From Membranipora membranacea (lineage: Eukaryota; Bryozoa; Gymnolaemata; Cheilostomatida; Membraniporidae): a stretch of DNA of 64,000 nucleotides. Under the pieces are notes generated by a model. It saw only the letters and a program-made list of their open reading frames with translations. It was not told the origin of the DNA and made no database searches. Numbering within the stretch: the stretch's first letter is position 1; each line of letters begins with the position of its first letter. A program made the translations under genes and the position numbers. Of the stretch, positions 27,581 through 39,819 are shown in pieces. Location of the stretch: assembly GCA_914767715.1 (NCBI GenBank), contig OU612071.1:6555493-6619492 (forward strand). The letters run 5' to 3'.

Positions 27581-30139
27581 GACCCCTTACTTGAATTTTC
27601 AAAGCTTGTTAATGCAGAGCAGTAAAGCTGCTTCAATCCACACTTAGTCTATAAGAAGATCGGGATAATCTTGGTACATGCAGTCAGACAGTGCTCAGTA
27701 AAATTCGGAGGTACATAAACAGCACACACTTTTTGTTGCCAATATGTCTCATATAAGAAAATATGTTGTCATGAAGTGCAAATGGAAATGGTTTACATTT
27801 TATACTGCGCTGTCAAATCGCAACGACTGCCAGTGCTGGAATCCAACAAAGATCACTACCTGCTCAAGTTGTTGAAACACAACAACGAGCCAATGAATAA
27901 ATTTCTAGAAATGTTGTACTATCTAGAAAGACTCTTATATTGATTATTAGTATTATCAATATGATATAATTAAAATGTTGACATAAAGCCTTGTGGGTAT
28001 CAAAAGATTCAGTTTATATCGAAAGTGAATAATGAGATAAAACTTAGAGCCAAAAACGTTCAGATGGGGTGGTGTTGGTGAAGTTTTTAGCTGTAGATTG
28101 CTCTATTCTGTAAAATTATTATTGTTATGTAAATAAACAATGTTTGACCATTCAATCTTATGATTATTTAGCAAGAAAACCGCCGAGATTGTGAATGTTG
28201 TGTTTTAAAATAATAATTTACGGTGTTTCCAAATTATGATAACTTATTATGACTATTGTATGCCGTCTATAGAATATGATGAAGCTATGACAGTCCACTA
28301 AACTCCGAATTGAGATGTATGTAGGCCCACGCCACCACATCAAAACAGCACTTTTTGAAGTACCATTCTATCACAAAAGTATGCAAAGCGAAAGCAGATA
28401 TAATATATATAAGCTCAGTGTCAGGCCCAAGGTGAAACAACATTAGCTAATGCTCACTCCAATGGTTTGTGCAAAAGCTTCAGGTGTCATACAATAACCC
28501 CCCCCCCCCCTAATCCCCTCCCTTCCTTTCTAACAGAGGCACTGTTGAAGTTTAGATCAGAGTACACAATATGACTCAAAAATCAAGGCTCAGAATAATT
28601 CATTTTAGCAATCAGGAGTGGGGAAACTTTTCAATATGGAGTAGCGTTGGTTGGGTGGTTGGCCATCAATAATGTTAAGTTGGTTGGATGAAGACATATT
28701 TCTTCTTTCTTTTTTTGATCCAGAACCATTACAAGTTCTGTGATAAATGCCTACATTTCAAGTTCCTCCCATTATACTGGTGACATCAGAAGCAAACCCA
28801 AATGCAGAAAAATTGGATAAAACTATAGGGATAATGACATAACATACACTGTGACATTGCATTGACTAGATTGGAAAGCAAGCACTATGTGCTCGACATC
28901 TACTTGACTCTTTGTTAGGTTATTAACGGAGCATGGTGACAAAAAGTAAAACATTCTCTACCTCAAGAAAAATTTTAATCTATTTTGCATATATATACAT
29001 ATATACATCAACACAAGACAACGTCGTTTTACTTGGATTTTACTAGGATTGGAGCAACCGGAAATGAAGGGGTGCAAATATTTTAATTGACATAGAACTT
29101 ATATTATAATCATGTGGGAATTTGCCAACAGCATTTACAGCCATGCTTTTTTTATTGTTATTCAGCATACTGTTCGAACTGCAATGGTTGTCTGCACTTA
29201 ATTTTTGTAATAGAGGAGAACTCCGAAGGCACTTGGGTGCCTTTCTCAAGAATTGGATGTGACAACCCTGTCACAACCATCCAACGAGCTCATTAAAACT
29301 CAAGTATCTTAAAACTTTGAACGTGAGGTCACCCACTGGAGGTTAATGTCAAGTGACGGAGTTGAGAAAATGTTGGCTAGCCATAATTTTATTACTTCAA
29401 GCCATCTTCTCGAAATACAAACTTTTCCTATTGAACTAACATTACTCCACTAGAGTAATCCTATCATTGAAAGTGGGGTCCAATGGTATTGAAGTAACTC
29501 ACGGTTTAATCTTCTGGCAATTTCTGGCGGGAAGCCATGGTTTATTAGCTACTGAATACCATCAAATCATCTTCTGATCTAAAACCACATATTATATATA
29601 TATACACAGGTGTGAATATTGAGTTTTTTGAGATATTCATATATCACTCTAAATTCAATAGGACGATAAACTTGATATAACATAATATTCAGGATAGTTG
29701 TCTAAAGATGATTTGCAGTAAATTACTCCTCTAGCGGAGGTGGGAGTCTATATGAAGAAATGAGAGCAAATGTTAGCTTGCTTTAAATGTAGCTATTTGT
29801 GAATTTTCCCTGCAGCAAATCCTTAACTCTCTTAGGGTATGCACAATGTTACATTGACTGCCAGCAACTCACATTTTGGCACATATTATATAATATATTG
29901 ACTATGGACCAAATTTATTTCCCCTGAAACAGCTGAGGTCGGCTCAACGGATATGAATGGCTGAGGATGAATTTTTTTCGCAATTCTTAGTTTTGGATTT
30001 TTTTACCAGATGTATTATTACTGATGAAAACCGTGTAAGCCCTCTTTCTTTCACCCTATCTAGATATGAAGTTAGGGCACTGAGATCATTGCATTTGGAG
30101 CTGCATTCTAACATTTTAACAAATTACAAATAACACATC
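27581..30139. other. gene-poor spacer
   Basis: No supported gene. A C-tract is present at about 28498-28510. Short open frames here have no recognisable domains. Confidence 0.4.
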
Positions 30140-30356
30140 ACTTAAAAACCAAAATCACAATCTGATCGCTCACCAGGTGAGTGAGCAATACCTGTTAGGG
30201 GTCTCACTTTCAAATCGTTCAGTCAATGATTGAACTATATACATTCTGGGAGTGATGTTGTCTAATTGAAAGACCAAGTGGGCAATAATTTCGAGTGATG
30301 CGATAGTGATAATTTGCTTTAGTAAAGTATCGCTCTTTCTAATTGAAAGACACCCC
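30140..30356 (-). mobile_element. MITE-like repeat, copy 2
   Basis: Inverted relative to the copy at 2755-2997, with the same internal order of CTAATTGAAAGAC motifs and a shared GAGCGATC-GATTG-GATTTT segment at one end. Confidence 0.5.
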
Positions 30357-30359
30357 TGA

Positions 30360-30500
30360 TTGGCAAACTACAGAAGGCTACTAGTAGTGATAACAACTAA
30401 CAGTTACTAGCTAGACTTCTTAGTTAGTCTACTCATGCTTCACGACTGAGTAGTAGAGTACTACTCTACTACTCAGTCGTGAGTGAAGAATGAGTAGACT
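30360..30500. repeat. repeat unit ending in a long palindrome
   Basis: 30360-30440 is a direct repeat of 33500-33585 (TTGGCAAACTACAGAA start). At 30441-30481 there is a perfect 20-base-arm palindrome around one central base (arm CACGACTGAGTAGTAGAGTA); the stem continues imperfectly to 30426 and 30500. The copy at 33.5 kb has only one arm. Confidence 0.85.
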
Positions 30501-30635
30501 TACAGAGTATTGTGTGACTAGCTTACCACTTTATCTGATGAATACTTGTTCTTCCTACACTAACCGCCTTCAAGTTGTTTAACGCGGTAGTCAAATGTAA
30601 ATAGATGCCAACATCCTGCTAATCCACTGCCTCAG

Positions 30636-33600
30636 TTACGTTCTAAAATGTAAGGTACAGTAATCAAAATCAAGCAGATATAATGTCAATACAAAGTTCC
30701 ATAGAGGAGTAAAGTATTCATCGGAGGAAATTTTCTTCATTTTGCGCAGGCTTGAAAAAGCTAACTTCAAGAGTAGCAAACATACGCCCACCCTTTTTTT
30801 ATTCTTTTTATGGACTTCAACCTTCACTAGCCAAAATTTAATGCTAGCTTACATTAAGTCATCTCAAGACTAGCTAAACTAAACTTTAGCTAATACTTAC
30901 TCCCAAGGCTATAGGTTTAGTTGACTATAACTTAGAAACAAGTTTTATGCTGTTTAATTTTTTTTAGGGCCTGTTACCTAGAATTACCCACACACCAACA
31001 TATGTTGGGAAGTTAAATGCCCCATGATAACCACAATCGAACAATTGACAATACTTTAAGAGACAGATTTCATTATCATTTCATTCATCCCCCCCCCTTC
31101 CTTCACCTGCAATCTACCTTATTAACCTAATTAGTTAATCACTAATTAGGTTGATAAGGTAGATAGGAGGTGAAGGGAGGGAGGGGGGTCTTTCAATGAG
31201 TATGAGATATGGTTACCAATTAGGCTACCGATGGTATCCTTGATTTGGACAATCAACTACAAATGATCACTGCATCAGGGTAGCGAAGAGTATATCATGA
31301 CCAATCATGAATCATAATAATGTAACTATTTGACACTCAGGCACTCACTCGGTACATCAAGATTTCTCAGGACAGAATTCAAACCTCCAAAGGTTCTGAT
31401 GCGTAACTCTGCCATTATCATGCCATACTGAATCAGTCTTTCTCCTGTATTCTCTGCAACAAATATTTAGTTGATGATGTGATAAAGTATGAATATAATA
31501 CATTCCAATGTCCTAAGTACATTATTTGCATTCAAATTTTTTGCAGTCTTATAACAAGGCTTTGCTGCTACGAGGTTCATCCCTGGACCCTTCAATTTTC
31601 TCTGCATTGAGAGCCTGATTCTAGCATGTTGCCAAATTACAAATAACACACCACTTAAAGACCTGGTTAAATCTACAATCCCTATGATGGCAACAGATTT
31701 GCCAGCCGTTGGTGAAGAAGTTTGTTAAGTTTTATATCTGGTTTCTTGGAATGGAAACACTCGATCTATAGGTTTAATCAGCACATAACGCCAGCAAGTT
31801 TGTAACTAAAATGATCAGACAAGATAATGAAATGTGGCAAGGAGGGTGGAATATAGGGAATAGGTGACTTGATGTTGCGAGATGGAATGAGTTGTTTCCT
31901 CCATGAAAAAAAGAGCACAACTCCGATAGTCACTGAACTCCTAATTACACCAACTGACCGGCTTCAATGAAAAATTCTTGCTGATGCCTGCCAGTGTTCA
32001 AGCAGTTTTACCAAATTTATGCCATGAGACTTCAACGATTACACCGACGCAATTATCATCAGTTAACCTACACATATCACCTGACATTTATATCATTATA
32101 TTACTAACGATGCGCGATGCAAGCGTAACAGTGGAGATATCGATGCTTATGACCCCAGCCATCTCAAGCCTTTCTGGGTCAGTTCCCTGCTGCAACTTAA
32201 TAAAATTTTACAACCAAAATTGAAAACTTGATTGTCGGCTTACCTGTTTGAATTGAGTAACCTGAATGACTATTAATACTACGAGTTGTATCACATCTGC
32301 TATAAACCACCCAAACACTCACTTCTTCATTGTACTGTTCTCAGTACTATTCTGCGGTCTGTGTTGCTTTACAATGTAGACTAATAAGAGACGTAGACGA
32401 ATAATTAAACCAGCGTTATACTCTGGAGAGCTAGTACCTCTACAACACTTGAATACGCCATTCTATTGATGAAGATTTACATTTGGGAAACTTTTGCAAT
32501 TGTGTGCAAGCTGGCAATGGTCTAGTTTCTCTCAGTAACCAAGTTCTCTACTCTCCAACTACAGACCACTATAACCAATGGTTGGCAGTGGTTGACCCTG
32601 AATTAAGGCGAAGTACATGCTTGCAACTCAAAGAGCCCACACATGTAATATTATATGCAATCCGCCCCCCTCCCCGATCACTGCTTATTATAATGAAATG
32701 ACCACTGTGACGCAGTTGAGACCCTGTACAGCCAACAAATCATTTAAATTCAATACCATTGTCAAAAGGCAAGGTCTGCACTGGTTTCCTTCCTCTGGTG
32801 ATCGGGTTTGGTATATTCTTTATTATCATTATAGACCAGGGGATATTTCAATTAGCATGAGCTCTGCTTTGTAAACCAAAAGATCATTACAACTTAAATG
32901 CACAATATCCTCGCTCCTTAGATAAATTCGTTCCCAAATAGTTCACACAAGAGTGAGCATAGTTCAATTGAGTATTGGCCAATTCTCGAACGAAGCTAAA
33001 AGCAGGTCTCCCCTACTGAGCTAGATGACGATGTACCACTTGGTCTTATATGCGCATGCTTTATCAGTAAATAAAGTGTATACTAATATGTTATAGTTTT
33101 GCTGTTTGTATTTAAGGGTGACCCCACCAGTCTCAGACAGTTGGGAATGGTTGACATAAAGTAATAATGATCCCTCAGTTGCGCCGAGGCAAAGTCTATG
33201 CACACACTTTATACAAACACAAGACCCAGCCTACATAGGCTGTAGTTGTAGTAAAGAGAGGGGGCATTTCCTTACAATGTAAAGTATGTAGGCCTACATG
33301 TAGCCGTAGTAGATTAGCAATAACAGTTCTAGACAATTAGTTGCACGAGAGTTGCCCACCTAAACTTGCCACCACCTCAAACAACAAAGCGAGGAATAAG
33401 GAGTAAACTCCTTGGAGTTGTATGAGCCTCCCCCCCTCTTACAACTCTTAGGAGTCATTCTCCTTGCTTGATATTACACTGCACATGTACATTGGTACCA
33501 TTGGCAAACTACAGAAAGCTACTAGTAGTGATAGTAACTAACAGTTACTAGCTAGACTTCTTAGTTCGTCTACTCATCTTTCACTCACGACTGAGTGAGT

Positions 33601-34392
33601 AGTAGAATAGTAGTGTACCAAATAAATACTAAATAGCATTTATTTACCTGAGAGTGAGAGCTACAACAAATTGATTCAATCAAGTCCATTCACAGCTGTT
33701 CTAATTTCATTCTTCTTCTTCTTGTGAAGCTGTGTTGGCTCATCCTCTCTTCATCGTGGTCTTATGTGTCTGTGAAGTTACTGATTGGTGCCACTGAGTC
33801 TGACTGCTGTTCAGAAAGTTGACTACTAGCAATATCGATAACTAACTCAGTGTTCCCCAACACAGATATTGTAATCAGTATGTAGTTATTGAACAGGCCA
33901 ATAAGAAAAAAGTAAGATGTAATGGGCCAATCATATCAAAGCCTGTGAAAATTTGAAGAGAGAGGGCAACTCTTCATTTTTGAAGGTTTTTACGTGAGAG
34001 GGCAATTCCGAACCAGTTACCTTATTACCCTGGAGTTAGGATTAGATTCTTGTGTTTTAAAGAAGTAGGACGCTACCGATTTAAGATAAGATACCTCTAA
34101 TCTCTCAAACCTTAATTCAACATTGAATATAGAATTCGAACATCAATTTAGAGTGACCACATACTGATTCTTCTTTCCTTCACTAGAAATTGGGCTGGAG
34201 TCTTGGAGCTAATTTAACTTGGCTAAGAGGCCTTTGATACTGATACACCGCTTTGATTACCTGATTGAGCTTCCAGGCAAGAGCATTGTCTCAAAACTCG
34301 TCAAGAGTTTTACTGTTAGAACAAGACAGGGGTCTTAGCAGGTTACCGGCAGGAACCTTTCTTAAACAGCTTGAAGGCAGCTTCTCGTGAGG
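30636..34392 (-). CDS. possible multi-exon gene, function unknown (3' part)
   Basis: Five minus-strand segments with GT/AG borders chain in one frame: 34392-34347, 34312-34261, 32299-32244, 31453-31349 and 30760-30636 (stop). Phases 0-1, 1-2, 2-1, 1-1 and 1-end agree. The fourth segment looks most protein-like (GERLIQYGMIMAELRIRTFGG) and has a strong donor (GTGAGT) and acceptor (TTGTTGCAG). A further exon probably lies at 36416-36600, where two alternative frames are possible. No family was recognised. The chain was assembled by eye, and short exons can match by chance, so this is a hypothesis. Confidence 0.25.
31089..31188. repeat. long inverted repeat (hairpin)
   Basis: Arms 31089-31134 and 31142-31188 are imperfect complements over about 45 bases, with CCTAATTAG/CTAATTAGG at the loop and C-rich/G-rich outer ends. 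No ORF. Confidence 0.8.
31880..32211 (-). repeat. dispersed repeat shared with the Ginger interior
   Basis: Inverse homologue of 20995-21330. Lies between two putative exons of the possible gene at 30.6-34.4 kb. Confidence 0.6.
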
Positions 34393-37300
34393 CTAAGAAA
34401 GGTCAGGCTCAATTACAACCCCTAGTAAATTACTAGTAATGGAGTAGTGGGAAGCAGCTGTCCGTCAATAGAAATTAATAAGTTAAATACATCGTACTCA
34501 CCAGAGTGCTAGTATTACCAATTGGAACCAAGTTTTAATAGATTTGAGCGATCTTGTCTTTCTTCAGTGCACGAAGGGAGGCAACTCCAAATTATAAATA
34601 CAAATATATAACACAACAATAAAGTGACATTTAGAGGTGTCCTGAGTGCAAGATTTAGAACCATTACTAGAAAGTAGAACCAAATTTGAAGTAGAACGAC
34701 TACACATACTAATAGTACACAGCTTATACTTTAGTCTGAGCCCCCCAGACTTTTGCCCCTCATCCGACCGCCCCCCGTATAGACTAGTACCAATTCCGTT
34801 CCTCACACACCCCACCAATCAAAAATGTTAAAAGTGTTATAAAACCAAATGGAACAATAGGATTGTAGTCTGGTTGCCTAGTGATAACAAGATGGCCCCG
34901 CCCATAGGCCAAGCCAAGGTCATAAGTGAGTGGTGAGTTTGAGCTTATTTTTAGCCTGTTATACTTCGCAACCCCAGGTTTTCTCTCTCAACCAGATATC
35001 TGATCAACCTCCGAAAATCTTGGATTTTCAATTCAATCCCCAATAGGCCAGGGGGTCAGGAATACTCCCTACGCCTCTGAGTGAGTGCATCACATGATGT
35101 TGTGATTAGCTGTGTAAGAAGTAGACAATGAGCGGATTAACTTAAACTAGGCGAAAAATCAAAATAATTAGAGAGCGGCAATAAATTAGTACGTCTGATA
35201 AAATTCTCTCATTGTGTATTATGTTATGTTATGTTTGTACTTTTTTTCCTCCTAAAATCAACAGTGCGATGTACTGGAGAGAATTCCACTAGAAAGAACA
35301 AGAGTTAGTCAGTAAAATACACAGTCAGTTAAATATAAAATGATAAAAATGGGTACTAAAAATTTTATTCGCTTTCTATAATGTAGCTATGTGAGCAATT
35401 TGGGTAGAAGGGGATTAGCTTCAGATCATCAAACAGAAGTTCTTATGAATGATGGGTCCCTGCCAGCCATACACCTGTCATGGATTGGATAATGTTCACA
35501 ACAAATCATTATGATTGGATGGCATACACAAACCGTCTTCAGCTCATTCATTGTAAGGCGTCTATCATTACAAATCACAAATGAACAACATAAATAATGT
35601 GTAATACAGAGTATGATAAAATGTTTAGGTGTGTTCTGGCTTTCGTATTTTAGAGCCATTTCATTGAATAACACATCACTTCAACAGGCTAGGCACACTT
35701 AACATCTTACTGATGCATAGTCACAGTCAGTTTTTACCCTCGGAACTTCTAAAACTTCTGAGTTTTAGATTCAGTTAAAGACCAGTTCAAGAACAATGAT
35801 CTAGACTAGACTAAGATCGGATCAGGCCAGTTATCCCTTTTCATATGACTGAAGACACACAACAGGCTTGCAAGTGCTACTACATCACAGATTGATATGT
35901 TTTCTGGGTAAATAATTCAAAGCCTTTCACGATCTGTTGCAATTACAAGTAATGCAAAGCCAGTGGATATTACACATATGGCTATATAGATATAATTTAC
36001 TCTGGTCTATACCGTATACTACGGAAGACGAACGATGACATAAACAATTTTTTATTTTCTATACAGGAAAAAATTTCTGTGTCATCCCTCGGCTTTGGTA
36101 TTTGCCCGGACTATAACATTTAAAATTTCGTATACCTGCAGGTAAAATAATTCACATGTCTCACCTCGTCTTCACACAAAGAGGGGACAACTCTAATTCA
36201 TAGACTGTCATATAAGTTTTACTCAATCGGACTAATGTAATTGCTGTGGTTGTGGCTTAAATGTGAAGTGTAATATGTGGCTTATCTTTATGTTGTTCTC
36301 AGATTACATCTTGCTTTTGTCAAGCAGACATTTAAATCAACCGCATAACATCCTTTAAGATTTTAAATTGGACACTGACAGTGCAATCCAATGACTTTTG
36401 ATGAGTGGTACACACCTCAGCAGTGACAGCAAGAAATGAGTCAATTTCAGTCCTTTGGCACAGATATAGCAACCCTTGTTTAGACCAATGGAATGGTGTA
36501 TCATACCCTTTTTCCTGATCTGATGCCATCATATCTCCCCTTTCTCTGAAAAATCCAATCCAAGTACAGTTCAATAAGAGAGTTTTCTTCTGCAATCTGT
36601 TACCAAACTGAATAGGGTGCTTGATTCAAATATAGCAGGACACTATTTACAATTTACAGGAATGGAGATCTCCAACTGCCAATGGAAGCAAAAACATGCA
36701 CAGACAGAGACCTTTTGCGAAATAGGATACATGTTACTCAACTCAGTCTTCAAAATAGCAAAAACATGAGAGATCCAAAGCCAAAAAAAAAGATTTTTCT
36801 TCAAGGCTCATAGTCATGCAACTATTAGCAGAGACACGGGATATACCGCTACATCACCATTTTAATCGAAAGAGATTAAGTTAAGTTAAAGCGCCATTTG
36901 CTACTTGGTAGTGCATCCAAGGAGTGAGAGGGACACATTGTCATTGTCATGTCTTCAGGTAGTAAAATGAATGAATGAATGAGTAGTCAATGATATAACA
37001 ATTCACATAAACAGGTACATAAGTTGTGAAAACCTGACAAAAACAATTGATCGATATACAATCATGTATGTATAATTACTACCCACAGACATTGCCATTA
37101 ATAGTAGACAAGGAACCAATATTGATGAGCTTCTGTTTGCAAATTTTATTGCAGTACCATCTAATAATTGTTTTTTTAAAACTTATTTTATCCAAAACAT
37201 ACATTGGCCGAGTGTGACATGCACTCAGAAAATAGATGCACCCTGAATGGACAAGGCCTGTTAGTGAAAATGCAAAGGTGCAGGTAACATTCTTTTAGGA

Positions 37301-38971
37301 CCGCAATCACTGTATTAGGAAGTTTAATCTGAATCTAAATCTTTAATCTAAAAGAGTTGTCTTATCTTCTCTCAAATCAGCCAATCTGATTTGTGCTAGC
37401 CTCATCTGTCAATTCAGTTTGTGTAAGACTGGCGAACTGTCAACATCAGCCAGCACGGTTATTTTAATGTCGCTCTAAAATATCCTGACTCAGTGTATCT
37501 GTATTTAACCATATTCTACATGGTAATTGTATTCAATCAACCATCACAATGAATACTCTGAACAGTTTATAATGGACATCGACCACTGAACACTAAAGCT
37601 AGACACCTCTCAATATGGTGGTGAGTTTAATTGTACTCATTTTTCTTATCGTTTTTGGCACTATAAATGTTTTAAAGTTTGGGAACTAAATTAGGTATTA
37701 ACAATATTGTGTTTAACTCTCTGTGGCAATTCAGCAGTAATGACAGACGTTTTATCCATCGTACGCCTATCTACAACATGTTGCCTGAGTAATATCGATC
37801 TAGAAATACCACACTATACTTCGATCCGATCACTTCATCTCCAAGTGTATATCATCAGTAATCATATCGATATGATTATTCAATCACTTATAATGCGGCA
37901 TCGAGGTCAGGCTCTGCTCGTCGATCACAATCAGTTATTGTCACTGCTTATTATTTTCGTTTTCAGTTGCATCAGGAATTTTAAGAGTGCCTTTAGAGTA
38001 CAAACTCACCCCATTGCTCGGTTTGACACTTATCCCACCAGTAATTGTAAGTCGTGATTATAAAATCTAAATGTATAATTTTTGTGACGATGATTAAGTA
38101 ATCCGCAAAACATTGATCATTGCAATTCGACAATATAATTTCGTTTCATGTTTAACTTGATAAAGTTTATCTTCCTAATTCCCGGGATAATATTTTAAAT
38201 AGTTATCCTGTTTTTTAATATGGCAAGAGATTTTTATTTCACCATTGAAATCAAATCCATACCTGTGTTTTAACCATGCACTTTTGTTTTGTCAACAGGG
38301 TACAATATTTCATTCAATACAAGAACACCATCTCTTATGACGATCTATTGTTGCCAATAATCACCATTGTCCTATCCGAGCACAATCACCAGCAATCACA
38401 TTCCAATGTCTTTTTCCGTGCTGCTTGAAACAATAAATACATGCAACGTGATAAAACTCATGAAATCATGAATTCTCCTGGAGTATATGATGTTTCTTTT
38501 CGGGTATAAATCACACTTTACATGGTTAATTTTGGCTGAACAATGGCAAACTTCAGACACAGAAACTCCAAGCTTGACGGTGCTTTAGATAAGTACAGTG
38601 CAGTATTGAGTTCTTGCTGTGTTTTCTAAATGTAACAAATTTAGGTTTCATAAATCTGGTTCTTGATTTGTGAACTTTTTGAAATGAAGGCACATACAAA
38701 CATTGTTACGGTACAGGAAAATACAAGTCTATTTACACGCAATCATTGCACACCCATCATACTATTACTAACCTGCTTTGTCTTGCTCAAACTTTTTGTT
38801 AAGCTTGTCCTCCAGCTGTTTTTGTGGGCCTGTTTGCTCCAGGTTCATAGAGCAGCAAAATATGCTTCAAATAAGTGTATGTCCTACTTCTCGAAACCTT
38901 GAATAAACACTGTCGAACTATTTCGCCACTACACACCACATTGTCAGTGACTTTGCTTCGCCAAGAAAAGA
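34393..38971. other. mostly unassigned sequence
   Basis: Holds a candidate minus-strand exon at about 36416-36600 and, at 36013-36116, a ~100-bp repeat inverted relative to 49043-49143 (GTATAC-TACGGAAGACGA and TGTCATCCCTCGGC ends). Nothing else could be supported. Confidence 0.35.
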
Positions 38972-39819
38972 TGTGGGATTCTGGGTTATGGAGTCACCAC
39001 ATTAACTCTCCGCTACTGAGATCTGTGCTCACGAGCTCGGTATGATGATTCTCACTATGTGACACAGACTTATTTACATAATTGCGATCTCATTTATTTC
39101 GAGATCAAACACTTGATTCAAGAGCATGCCTTTTAATTCTTATCAAGTTTAACATCAAACGAAATTCAACTCAACAATGCATGTCTTATTTCTACAAGTC
39201 ATACTTTCTAGTCAATGATGCCATGCATGCTGGATTTAATTCATTTAACTCAATTAGTTGATGGTATAGATAATCCAACCAAATGTTATACTGTGCCATT
39301 ATTAAGTAATAAGGCGAGTTCTATTTCCCTATAAATATCACTAACACACAATAAATGAAAATATTATGATAACAACTCGTAAAACTTTCATGTTTAAAAA
39401 AAAAACTGACCAGAGGGTCGCCAAACAAATCATGCTTTCCATTGGTGAACCATGCTCTTATATAGCATGGTTCCAGACACATTAAAAAACTGCTGATGTC
39501 AATAAGCAAAAAAACAAGAAATGATCACAATTTTTAATTACCGCAAAAAGAGGGTTGATCGGGCGCAAGAGTGGGTTGATCCAGGGTTGATCGGCCGCAA
39601 GTGTGGGTCGGTGTAAGTCAGGCATTATGCTAATTCTGAATTGTCTCTGTTGGCGCCACCTTTACTGCATTGTCATGGTGGTCACGGTTCTGGCGTTAGG
39701 GTGGCACCGGTATCAAGAATAGAATTTAGATTTGCATATATTTGCCTGTCCCTGATTCGAGGTGATATGCGCTAGCTGGTAACTGCGTGTCCTCGAGTCG
39801 AGGTTGAGTGTACTGATGA

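Noticed and set aside
37084-37255. Possible plus-strand exon after ACCCACAG
   Set aside because: Open for about 55 codons but no donor partner, no family and no neighbouring exons found.
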